5,360 nt of DNA from Betaproteobacteria bacterium (GCA_023266245.1 JAHFRO010000165.1:1-5360), one strand, 5' to 3'; counted from the first letter of the stretch, positions 1-5,360 are shown. A program made the numbers and translations. The notes: generated by a model not told the origin, from the sequence alone.

Positions 1-1
1 C

Positions 2-154
2 GCCGGTGACGCGCCGTTCCGCGTGACGCTGCCCGTGCACTTTGCACTTGCGCACGCCAGTTGCAGGGATGCGGTGCACGCCCTGGCGCGCGCGTTGCCC
101 GAGGGCACGCCTCACGGCGGTACTTCGTTCTGGCTGGAGATGGCTCGGCGCTGA
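2..154 (+). CDS. C-terminal fragment of an unrecognised protein (5' end outside window)
   Basis: Frame 2 is open from the window edge to a TGA at 152-154, giving the last 50 codons of a protein whose start lies upstream. The third codon positions are about 80% G or C (40 of 50 by my count), as in the certain genes here, which supports coding. The stop lies about 20 bases before a strong hairpin between this gene and the convergent rpoH, the normal position for a gene end. The tail contains PFRVTLPVHFALAHA near its start and ends GGTSFWLEMARR. The final FWLEM followed by basic residues faintly recalls the last strand of some histidine-kinase ATPase domains, but the glycine boxes are not visible and I do not assign a family. 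No signal peptide or membrane segment can be judged from this piece. Confidence 0.55.
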   Translation, partial: AGDAPFRVTLPVHFALAHASCRDAVHALARALPEGTPHGGTSFWLEMARR

Positions 155-174
155 TCCGCGGCACCCGGAAAGCA

Positions 175-199
175 AAAGCCCCGGGCACGCCGGGGCTTT
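175..199 (-). terminator. Intrinsic terminator of rpoH, possibly bidirectional
   Basis: A perfect 10-bp stem (AAAGCCCCGG at 175-184 against CCGGGGCTTT at 190-199) encloses a 5-base loop, GCACG. Read on the - strand it begins about 21 bases after the rpoH stop and runs into TTTTGCTTT, a fair U-tract. Read on the + strand it follows the upstream gene's stop by about 20 bases but has only three T after the stem. It should therefore work best for rpoH and may also serve the convergent gene. Confidence 0.85.
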
Positions 200-220
200 C
201 GGCGGAGCTCGCAGGGTGCG

Positions 221-1075
221 TCAGGCCGCTTGCCGGGCGATCACGCCTTTCATCCTGGCGAGCGCCTTCACCTCGATCTGGCGGATGCGCTCGGCGGAAA
301 CGCCGAACTCGGCGGCGAGATCGTGCAGCGTGGCGGACTGCTTTTCGTTGAGCCAGCGCGCTTCGATGATGCGGCGGCTGCGCGCGTCCAGGCTCTCGAG
401 CGCCTTCTCCAGTCCCGCGCTTTGCAGGCGCGCGGATTCCTCGTGCTCGAGGATGCGGCCGGGCTCGGCGTCTTCCGCCGCGAGGTAGGCGATCGGGCTG
501 TAGGTTTCGTCCTCATCCTCCCCCACCGGCTCGAGCGCGACATCCTGGCCGGCGAGGCGCGTTTCCATCTCGACCACTTCGTCGGGCTTGACGCCGAGCT
601 GGCCGGCGATTGCCGTGACGTCTTCGACTCCCAGGCTGTTCAGGCTCTGCTTGAGGCTCCTCAGATTGAAGAACAGCTTGCGCTGCGCCTTGGTGGTGGC
701 GATCTTGACGATGCGCCAGTTGCGCAGGACGAATTCATGGATCTCGGCGCGGATCCAGTGCACGGCGAACGACACCAGCCGCACGCCGCGCTCGGGGTCG
801 AAACGCTTGACCGCTTTCATCAGGCCAATGTTGCCTTCCTGGATCAGATCAGCCTGGGGCAGCCCGTATCCCCTGTAGCCGCGCGCGATCGCAACCACCA
901 CCCGCAGGTGCGACAGCACCAGCTGGCGCGCCGCCTCGAGATCGCCTTGCTGGCGGAAGCGGCGAGCGAAATCCGTTTCCTGCTCCTGGGTCAGGATCGG
1001 GAAGCGGTTGACGGTCTGGATGTAGGTTTCCAGGCTGCCGGCAGCGGATGGAATGGGTAACGCGTAGCTGGCCAT
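221..1075 (-). CDS. rpoH: RNA polymerase heat-shock sigma factor RpoH (sigma-32)
   Basis: This is the alternative sigma factor that directs core RNA polymerase to chaperone and protease promoters. It has 284 residues, the same length as E. coli RpoH. Region 2 runs from about 45 to 120 and includes DLIQEGNIGLMKAVKRFDP (76-94), the core-binding segment, and then the -10-reading helix with SFAVHWIRAEI (102-112). The RpoH box QRKLFFNLR is at 131-139; it distinguishes RpoH from other group 2/3 sigma factors and is tied to regulated turnover and core binding. An acidic linker (GEDEDE, 185-190) precedes region 4. There a helix-turn-helix at about 249-276 (TLHDLAAEFGVSAERIRQIE) reads the -35 element. 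The ATG start is supported by AGGGGA four bases upstream (1080-1085) and by the normal N-terminus. The gene lies 144 bases downstream of ftsX in the same direction, as in E. coli, and ends at a strong terminator. The upstream region carries a CIRCE-like operator and a sigma-E-like promoter. Confidence 0.98.
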   Translation of the reverse strand: MASYALPIPSAAGSLETYIQTVNRFPILTQEQETDFARRFRQQGDLEAARQLVLSHLRVVVAIARGYRGYGLPQADLIQEGNIGLMKAVKRFDPERGVRLVSFAVHWIRAEIHEFVLRNWRIVKIATTKAQRKLFFNLRSLKQSLNSLGVEDVTAIAGQLGVKPDEVVEMETRLAGQDVALEPVGEDEDETYSPIAYLAAEDAEPGRILEHEESARLQSAGLEKALESLDARSRRIIEARWLNEKQSATLHDLAAEFGVSAERIRQIEVKALARMKGVIARQAA

Positions 1076-1097
1076 TTAATCCCCTAGTAAAATGAGT

Positions 1098-1124
1098 TTA
1101 GCACTCTGGTCCTGAGAGTGCCAG
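1098..1124 (-). promoter_or_regulatory. CIRCE operator (predicted HrcA repressor site) upstream of rpoH
   Basis: On the + strand TTAGCACTC (1098-1106) is followed by a 9-base spacer (1107-1115) and GAGTGCCAG (1116-1124). The CIRCE consensus is TTAGCACTC-N9-GAGTGCTAA. The left arm matches 9 of 9, the spacer length is exact, and the right arm matches 7 of 9. HrcA binds this element and represses chaperone operons such as groESL until heat or misfolded protein titrates GroEL. Here the element lies 22 bases before the rpoH start codon and overlaps the predicted promoter, the expected position for repression. No + strand gene starts nearby, so rpoH is the only plausible target. That HrcA is encoded elsewhere in this genome is assumed. 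Confidence 0.8.
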
Positions 1125-1141
1125 AAGGGCGGAAAAGTTCC
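1113..1141 (-). promoter_or_regulatory. Candidate sigma-E (RpoE-type) promoter of rpoH
   Basis: On the - strand GGAACTT (1141 to 1135) is an exact match to the sigma-E -35 consensus. It is followed after 17 bases by TCTCA (1117 to 1113), four of five matches to the -10 TCTGA; the usual spacing is about 16. The start site would fall near 1105-1107, inside the CIRCE element, giving a leader of about 30 bases before rpoH. E. coli rpoH also has a sigma-E promoter (P3), which makes the assignment plausible. An alternative sigma-70 reading of the same stretch is CTGGCA (1124 to 1119), 18 bases, then TAAACT (1100 to 1095), with four of six matches in each box. Either one would be covered by HrcA. 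Confidence 0.42.
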
Positions 1142-1172
1142 GCGATTCATGGTGTTAAGGCCGATCTGCCAG

Positions 1173-1188
1173 CGCAAAACCGGCACCA
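1173..1188 (-). promoter_or_regulatory. Weak sigma-54-like -24/-12 element upstream of rpoH
   Basis: The - strand reads TGGTGCCGGTTTTGCG from 1188 to 1173. It has the GG-N10-GC spacing of RpoN promoters, with TGG at -24 and TTGC at -12, but differs from TGGCACG-N4-TTGCW at four positions. It lies about 100 bases before rpoH. A short stem (TGCCGG/CTGGCA with one G-U pair) overlaps it but has no U-tract, so it is not a convincing ftsX terminator. This may be a chance match. Confidence 0.2.
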
Positions 1189-1219
1189 AATCAGCGGCTT
1201 GGGAAGACCCCGGGCTGCC

Positions 1220-2128
1220 CTAATGAGGGTCGATCTGTGCGAGGTGCTGGTTGACCGAAAGCCACGCCCCGAACCAGCCGAGCCAGGCGGAAAACACGAG
1301 CAGACTCACGCTGTCCTCCGCGCTCAAGTGCCGCAGCTCGATGCGCGTCGCATAGAGCTGCGACAGATCCGCCAGGCCGCCGTTCAACAGCAGCAGGCCG
1401 ACCCAGACGATGGCCCACGCGGCCAGCCCGCCGGCCAATCCCTGCAGCGCGCCGAAGTAGAGGAAGGGCCGGCGGATGAAAGGGTCGGTGGCCCCGATCA
1501 GCTTGGCGACCTCGATTTCCTCGCGCCGGGTGAGGATCTGCAGGCGGATGGTGTTGAAGGTCACCGCCACCAGCGCAAACGCAAACAGCGTGGCGAGCAG
1601 CCACACCGCCAGCCGCGCGAGCTTCAGTCCCGCCTCGAGGCGCCGCGCCCACACCGCGTCGAGCTGCACGTGGGAGACCCTGGGCCAGCGGCTCACTTCA
1701 TCGCGCAGCGTCTCCAGCGCCTGCGGCGCGGCCTCGTGCGGCTGCACCACAAACGCATCCGGCAACGGGTTCTGGGCCAGACTGTCCACCACATCGGCGA
1801 GCCCGGTGCCCGCCTTCAGCTCCTTGAGCGCCTGCTCGCGCGACACGTAACGCACCTCGCGCACGCCCGGATGCTGCTTGAGGCGCGCCTCGACCTGCGC
1901 CGCTTCGGTGCTCCCGGCGTCGAGCGCGAGGAACACCGAAAGCTGCGGACCGGAGGCGAGCGCCCGCGCGTAGCCCTGCAAGTTGGCGAGCGCGACATAG
2001 AGCCCGGCCGGCAGCGCGAGCGCAATGCCGATCACGCCGACGTTGAACAGCGTCGCCACCGGCGTGCGCGCAAACCGCGCGAGCGTGGTGAAGAAGGTGT
2101 CGAGGTGATGCCAGAGCCAGGCTTTCAT
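1220..2128 (-). CDS. ftsX: Cell-division ABC transporter-like membrane subunit FtsX
   Basis: FtsX is the inner-membrane partner of the FtsE ATPase. The complex sits at the septum and passes ATP-driven conformational change to periplasmic activators of peptidoglycan amidases. The 302-residue protein has the family topology: a cytoplasmic N-terminus, a first membrane helix at about 26-49, a large periplasmic domain at about 50-170, and three further helices at about 172-194, 222-249 and 273-294. The segment LTRREEIEVAKLIGATDPFI (199-218), between helices 2 and 3, is the conserved cytoplasmic loop of this family and the likely contact with FtsE. The start codon overlaps the ftsE stop as ATGA, so the two are translationally coupled and probably made in equal amounts. 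Nothing is truncated and the length is typical. No clear terminator follows, so some transcripts may continue into rpoH, 144 bases downstream. Confidence 0.97.
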   Translation of the reverse strand: MKAWLWHHLDTFFTTLARFARTPVATLFNVGVIGIALALPAGLYVALANLQGYARALASGPQLSVFLALDAGSTEAAQVEARLKQHPGVREVRYVSREQALKELKAGTGLADVVDSLAQNPLPDAFVVQPHEAAPQALETLRDEVSRWPRVSHVQLDAVWARRLEAGLKLARLAVWLLATLFAFALVAVTFNTIRLQILTRREEIEVAKLIGATDPFIRRPFLYFGALQGLAGGLAAWAIVWVGLLLLNGGLADLSQLYATRIELRHLSAEDSVSLLVFSAWLGWFGAWLSVNQHLAQIDPH

Positions 2129-2778
2129 GAGGTCAGGGTGCCTGCCTTGAGCGCGATGAGGCGCGGCTTGAGACGCGCCGCGAATGACTCGTCATGGGTG
2201 GCGATGACCACGGTGACGCCGACCTGGTTGAACGACTTGAACAGCTCACCGATGTCGGCGGCGTGCGCGGCGTCGAGGTTGCCAGTCGGCTCGTCGGCGA
2301 GCAGGATGGCGGGGCGGTGCACGATGGCGCGCGCGATGGCGAGCCGCTGCTGCTCGCCGCCGGAAAGCGTCACCGGGTAGGCCTTCTCCTTGGACAGCAG
2401 CCCGACCTTGTCCAGAGCGGCGCGCACGCGGCGCGCCGCCTCGCGGCGCTCGAAGCCGTTGATGTGCAACGGCAGCATCACGTTGTCGAACGCGGTGCGG
2501 TCGAACAGCAGCTTCTGGTCCTGGAAGATGAAGCCGAAGTTGCGGCGGAGAAAAGGGATGGCGCGCGCTCTCAGCACCCCGACGTTCTGGCCGTTGACGA
2601 TCACGCTGCCGCTCGAAGGCCGCTCGATCGCCGCCGTGAGCTTCAACAGCGTGCTCTTGCCGGCGCCGGTGTGGCCGGTGATGAACACCATCTCGCCGGC
2701 TTCGATCGTGAGCGTGATGTTCCTGAGCGCCTCCAGCCCGCCGGGGTAGCGCTTGCAGACGTGGCTGAAGCTGATCAT
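2125..2778 (-). CDS. ftsE: Cell-division ATP-binding protein FtsE
   Basis: FtsE is the cytoplasmic ATPase of the FtsEX complex, which links the FtsZ ring to septal wall hydrolysis. All ABC ATPase motifs are present in its 217 residues: Walker A GHTGAGKST (35-43), Q-loop Gln86 in FIFQDQ, signature LSGGEQ (138-143), Walker B ILLADEPT (158-165), D-loop NLDA (167-170) and switch His195 in ATHDE. The N-terminus MISFSHVCKRYPGG and the length are normal for FtsE, so the ATG at 2776-2778 is probably right. It is unusual that no Shine-Dalgarno sequence precedes it: the bases before the ATG are AATCCTGAATCCT, pyrimidine-rich repeat DNA. The gene follows ftsY after 87 bases, most of them an inverted repeat array, and overlaps ftsX by 4 bases. 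LolD or MacB-type ATPases share these motifs, but the ftsX and ftsY neighbours settle the identity. Confidence 0.97.
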   Translation of the reverse strand: MISFSHVCKRYPGGLEALRNITLTIEAGEMVFITGHTGAGKSTLLKLTAAIERPSSGSVIVNGQNVGVLRARAIPFLRRNFGFIFQDQKLLFDRTAFDNVMLPLHINGFERREAARRVRAALDKVGLLSKEKAYPVTLSGGEQQRLAIARAIVHRPAILLADEPTGNLDAAHAADIGELFKSFNQVGVTVVIATHDESFAARLKPRLIALKAGTLTS

Positions 2779-2779
2779 A

Positions 2780-2872
2780 GGATTCAGGATTCGGGATTCA
2801 GGATTGGGAGAAAGCCGAACCCGTTTCGGACTAAAGGCGGTTGCTCGATCCTCAATCGCCGATCCTCAATCC
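2780..2872. repeat. Inverted pair of heptamer-repeat arrays between ftsY and ftsE
   Basis: The left arm (2780-2807) is four heptamers: GGATTCA, GGATTCG, GGATTCA, GGATTGG. The right arm, read on the - strand from 2872 to 2845, is GGATTGA, GGATCGG, CGATTGA, GGATCGA. Each arm is thus two copies of a 14-bp unit, and the two arms are inverted. Aligned without gaps, 21 of 28 positions match; a few one-base gaps improve this. The 37 bases between the arms contain a smaller stem, CCGAA/TTCGG (2815-2829). In the ftsY-ftsE transcript the arms would form a long imperfect hairpin. The right arm includes the ftsY stop codon (2866-2868) and the left arm ends one base before the ftsE ATG. From memory, GGATTCG-type intergenic repeats occur in some beta- and gammaproteobacteria. 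Confidence 0.8.
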
Positions 2873-3843
2873 TCGCCGAGGAGTGCGGCCACAAACTCCC
2901 CGGCGTCGAACGGCCGCAGGTCGTCCAGCCCTTCGCCCACGCCGATGAAGCGCAGCGGGATCGGCCGGTCGGGCGCAGCGCCGGAGCGCGCGTGCGCGAT
3001 GGCCGCGATCGCTCCGCCCTTGGCGGTGCCGTCGAGCTTGGTGAGCACCAGCCCGGTGACCCCGAGCGCCGCGTCGAACGCCTGTACCTGCGCCAACGCG
3101 TTCTGGCCGGTGTTGGCGTCGAGCACCAGCAGCACTTCGTGCGGCGCTCCCGGCAGCGCCTTGGCGATGACGCGCTTCACCTTCTTGATTTCCTCCATCA
3201 GGTGCAGCTGCGTCGGCAGCCGCCCCGCGGTGTCCGCGAGCACCACGTCAATACCGCGCGCGACCGCGGCATTCACTGCGTCATAGATCACCGCCGCTGC
3301 ATCACCCGACTGCTGCGTGATCACCGACACGTTGTTGCGCTCGCCCCACGCCATCAGCTGCTCGCGCGCCGCGGCGCGGAAGGTGTCGCCCGCGGCGAGC
3401 AGCACCGATTTTCCGCGGCCCTGGTAGTAGTGCGCGAGCTTGCCGATTGAGGTGGTCTTGCCGCTGCCGTTGACGCCCGCGAGCATGATCACGAAAGGCT
3501 GGTGCGCATCCACTTCGAGCGGCACGGCAATCGGCGTGAGCAGCTCGTACAGCGCCGCCTGCAGCACCTGCCTGAGCTGGGCGGAATCGGCGATGGGTGC
3601 GCGCCGCGCGCGCAGCCGCAGCTCATCGAGCAGATGAGCGGTGGCAGCGACCCCGACGTCGGCGGTGATCAGCGCCGTTTCCAGCTCTTCGTAGAATGCC
3701 TCGTCGAGCGGTCGCGCCGCCCCGAACAGCCCGCTCAACCGGCTGCCGAGCTGTTCGCGCGTCTTGGTGAGGCCCTGCCGGAGGCGCTCGAGCCAGCCGC
3801 TGCGGCCGCCGTCTTCGGAGGGGGAGTTGAGGAAACTTAACAC
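2866..3843 (-). CDS. ftsY: Signal recognition particle receptor GTPase FtsY
   Basis: FtsY docks SRP with its ribosome-nascent chain cargo at the inner membrane by forming a twinned GTPase dimer with Ffh. The 325-residue protein consists almost wholly of the N domain (about 15-110) and the G domain. GTPase motifs in order are P-loop GVNGSGKTTS (123-132), DTFRAAA (153-159, the SRP-family insertion element), DTAGR (204-208), TKLDG (268-272) and GVGEGLDDL (301-309). The long acidic A domain of E. coli FtsY is missing; only about 15 residues precede the amphipathic, basic helix WLERLRQGLTKTREQLGSRL (17-36), a likely membrane-targeting element. The start is a GTG at 3843. No in-frame ATG lies upstream, although the frame stays open for a while, and no good Shine-Dalgarno is visible. 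The start choice rests on the N-terminal MLSFL pattern. The gene heads the ftsY-ftsE-ftsX run. Confidence 0.96.
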   Translation of the reverse strand: MLSFLNSPSEDGGRSGWLERLRQGLTKTREQLGSRLSGLFGAARPLDEAFYEELETALITADVGVAATAHLLDELRLRARRAPIADSAQLRQVLQAALYELLTPIAVPLEVDAHQPFVIMLAGVNGSGKTTSIGKLAHYYQGRGKSVLLAAGDTFRAAAREQLMAWGERNNVSVITQQSGDAAAVIYDAVNAAVARGIDVVLADTAGRLPTQLHLMEEIKKVKRVIAKALPGAPHEVLLVLDANTGQNALAQVQAFDAALGVTGLVLTKLDGTAKGGAIAAIAHARSGAAPDRPIPLRFIGVGEGLDDLRPFDAGEFVAALLGED

Positions 3844-3972
3844 GCGCTGTGCAGTCAGAGGCGGGGTAATGTTACGATTGTCGTCACAAGAAAGACCGCC
3901 GTCGCGCTCCGCATTCCGTCTGCTGTTGCCGAATTGGTTACAATTCTAGCTTAAACTTCCAGTGGTGAGCGG
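3844..3972. promoter_or_regulatory. Divergent promoter region between ftsY and the M16 protease gene
   Basis: The 129 bases between the two start codons must hold both promoters. For the protease, TACAAT (3939-3944, + strand) is a good -10 box that would give a leader of about 20 bases, but no clear -35 is seen at 16-18 bases. GGTGAG at 3964-3969 is its probable ribosome binding site. For ftsY, TAACAT on the - strand (3874 to 3869) is a possible -10, also without a good -35. An imperfect palindrome, GTTACGA-TTG-TCGTCAC (3871-3887, six of seven arm positions paired), overlaps this possible ftsY box and could be an operator. Confidence 0.4.
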
Positions 3973-5360
3973 ATGCAACTGCTGAATCGTCTGTCGTTCA
4001 TCGCGCGCGTTCTGATTGCGGCCGCGCTCAGCCTGGTGCCCGCCGCGGCGCTCGCCAGCACCGAGGAGCACCGGCTCGCCAACGGCTTGCGCGTCATCGT
4101 CAAGCCCGACCGGCGCGCGCCGGTCGCGGTGGCGATGCTGTGGTACAAGGTAGGCAGCATCGACGAGACGAATGGCGTAACGGGCGTGGCGCACGTGCTT
4201 GAGCACATGATGTTCAAGGGCACGAAGAGCGTGCCGGTAGGGGAGTTCTCCCGCATCATCGCCGCGGCGGGCGGACGCGATAACGCTTTCACCAGCCACG
4301 ACTACACCGGCTACTTCGAGGTTCTGCAGGCCTCGCAGCTCGATCTCGCGTTGAAGCTCGAGGCCGACCGCATGGCGAACCTCGTGCTCTCGCCCGAGGA
4401 GTTCGCCAAGGAGATCAAGGTGGTGATGGAGGAGCGGCGCTGGCGCACCGACGACCGCCCGCGCTCACTGGTCTTCGAGCAGCTGATGGCCACCGCGCTC
4501 ACCGCGCATCCGTACCGCAATCCCGTCATCGGCTGGATGAATGACCTCGAGAACCTGCGGGTGGAGGACGCGCGCGAGTTCTACCGTCGCTGGTACGCGC
4601 CCAACAACGCGGTGCTGGTGGTCGTGGGCGACGTCGATCCGAAGCAGGTGCTCGCGCTCGCCGAGAAGCATTTCGGGGCCATCCCGTTACGCCCCCTCCC
4701 GGAGCGCAAGCCGCAAGACGAGGCGCCGCAGCTCGGCGTGAAGCGGGTGACGGTCAAGGCGCCCGCGGAGCTGCCGTACGTGTTGATGGCGTTCCGTGCG
4801 CCTGCGCTGCGCGATGCCGAGCGCGACTGGGAGCCGTACGCGCTGGAGATGCTGGCTGCGGTGCTCGACGGCAACGAGGCGGCGCGGCTCAACCGCACGC
4901 TGGTGCGCGAGGAACGGCTGGCGAGCTCGGCGGATGCGAGCTATGACGGCATTGCGCGCGGCCCGGGCTTTTTCTATCTCAGCGCCACGCCGACACCGGG
5001 CAAAAGCGCGGCCGACGTGGAGCAGGGCCTGCGGCGCGAAATGGCGAAGATCATCAACGAGGGAGTCACCGAGGAGGAACTCAATCGGGTCAAGGCGCAA
5101 GCGGTCGCTGCCCACGTCTACCAGCGCGACTCGATGATGTTCCAGGCGCGCCAGATCGGGATGCTCGAGAGCACCGGCATCCCGCACCAGACGATCGATC
5201 TGCAGCTCGCGAAGCTGCGCGAGGTGACGGCCGAGCAGGTGCGGGAGGTGGCGCGAAAGTACTTCAGCGATGACGCGCTGACCATCGTGTACCTCGACCC
5301 GCAGCCGCTCTCGGGCAAGCGCCCGGCGGCGCCTCCGGCAGGATTGCGTCATGCGCAGTA
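3973..5360 (+). CDS. Periplasmic M16 family zinc metallopeptidase (HXXEH; stop cut by window end)
   Basis: This is a pitrilysin-like (M16B) peptidase of about 462 residues; the frame reaches the window end at TA, very probably the first two bases of a TAA or TAG. Residues 1-28 form a Sec signal peptide: basic residues at 6 and 12, a hydrophobic core, and an ALA cleavage site before Ser29, so the enzyme should act in the periplasm. The N-terminal catalytic domain carries the inverted zinc motif His74-Val-Leu-Glu77-His78. The third zinc ligand is expected in VVMEERRW (150-157), with Glu154 best by spacing. GRDNAFTSHDYTGYF (101-115) is the conserved segment after the active site. A C-terminal M16_C domain follows from about 190. 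Such genes often sit in tandem with a second M16 subunit lacking HXXEH, which would lie beyond the window. The start is supported by GGTGAG three bases upstream and by the signal peptide. Confidence 0.95.
   Translation, partial: MQLLNRLSFIARVLIAAALSLVPAAALASTEEHRLANGLRVIVKPDRRAPVAVAMLWYKVGSIDETNGVTGVAHVLEHMMFKGTKSVPVGEFSRIIAAAGGRDNAFTSHDYTGYFEVLQASQLDLALKLEADRMANLVLSPEEFAKEIKVVMEERRWRTDDRPRSLVFEQLMATALTAHPYRNPVIGWMNDLENLRVEDAREFYRRWYAPNNAVLVVVGDVDPKQVLALAEKHFGAIPLRPLPERKPQDEAPQLGVKRVTVKAPAELPYVLMAFRAPALRDAERDWEPYALEMLAAVLDGNEAARLNRTLVREERLASSADASYDGIARGPGFFYLSATPTPGKSAADVEQGLRREMAKIINEGVTEEELNRVKAQAVAAHVYQRDSMMFQARQIGMLESTGIPHQTIDLQLAKLREVTAEQVREVARKYFSDDALTIVYLDPQPLSGKRPAAPPAGLRHAQ

Noticed and set aside
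230..1060. A 276-codon open frame on the + strand, antisense to rpoH
   Set aside because: It is a shadow of rpoH; RpoH matches its family end to end.
1076..1140. An RpoH-dependent (sigma-32) promoter or an rpoH mRNA thermometer in the leader
   Set aside because: No CTTGAA/CCCCAT-like pair is visible. The predicted leader of about 30 bases has an exposed AGGGGA, so there is no clear thermometer structure.
1163..1205. A terminator for ftsX before rpoH
   Set aside because: The stem TGCCGG/CTGGCA is only 6 bp with a G-U pair and no T-run follows, so termination is not supported.
1118..2380. A 420-codon open frame on the + strand, antisense to ftsX and part of ftsE
   Set aside because: It mirrors the codon phase of the real - strand genes in GC-rich DNA. 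Its product is dominated by R, Q, H, A and E with no recognisable domain, and ftsX and ftsE opposite it are unmistakable.
2780..2872. A CRISPR array or an insertion-sequence end
   Set aside because: The units are 7 and 14 bp without spacers of CRISPR length, and no transposase or target-site duplication is present.
2194..3450. A 418-codon open frame on the + strand across ftsE, the repeat and ftsY
   Set aside because: It crosses two real genes and the intergenic repeat with low-complexity, charged composition and no domain.
4687..5352. A 221-codon open frame on the - strand opposite the M16 protease
   Set aside because: It is an arginine-, histidine- and leucine-rich shadow of the protease frame, which has a signal peptide, HXXEH and a ribosome binding site.
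1..5360. tRNA, rRNA, phage, toxin-antitoxin or defence genes
   Set aside because: None were seen on either strand; all full-length genes are core housekeeping families.

Overview
This window is chromosomal, GC-rich (about two thirds GC by eye) and densely coding. It looks proteobacterial, most likely betaproteobacterial. The gene order ftsY-ftsE-ftsX-rpoH is the classic beta/gammaproteobacterial cell-division and heat-shock block. A signal-peptide-bearing M16 zinc protease transcribed divergently from ftsY is, from memory, a common betaproteobacterial arrangement. The lineage call is an inference from synteny and composition, not from a search.

Layout from left to right: (1) bases 2-154, + strand, hold the C-terminal 50 codons of an unrecognised protein that enters from outside the window. 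(2) Bases 175-199 form a strong GC-rich hairpin between two convergent genes, which best fits the rpoH terminator. (3) Bases 221-1075, - strand, are rpoH (heat-shock sigma factor, 284 aa). (4) Bases 1076-1219 are the rpoH control region. It holds a good match to the CIRCE operator of the HrcA repressor, overlapping a sigma-E-like promoter, and a weaker sigma-54-like site further upstream. (5) Bases 1220-2128 (ftsX) and 2125-2778 (ftsE), - strand, overlap by ATGA and encode the FtsEX division complex. (6) Bases 2779-2865 separate ftsE from ftsY and are mostly an inverted pair of heptamer-repeat arrays. One arm covers the ftsY stop codon and the other ends one base before the ftsE start codon. 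(7) Bases 2866-3843, - strand, are ftsY (SRP receptor GTPase, GTG start). (8) Bases 3844-3972 are a divergent promoter region. (9) Bases 3973 to the window end, + strand, are an M16 metallopeptidase, apparently complete except for the last base of its stop codon.

How the genes work together: FtsY docks SRP-ribosome complexes at the membrane. FtsE and FtsX form an ABC-type complex that controls septal peptidoglycan hydrolysis. RpoH directs the heat-shock regulon, and the M16 protease probably acts in the periplasm. The common theme is envelope and protein quality control.

Nothing in the window is a new system of genes; all full-length genes are core families. The parts worth a second look are regulatory: the CIRCE/sigma-E arrangement at rpoH, which would place the master heat-shock activator under a repressor normally assigned to groE/dnaK, and the inverted repeat array that could gate ftsE translation.
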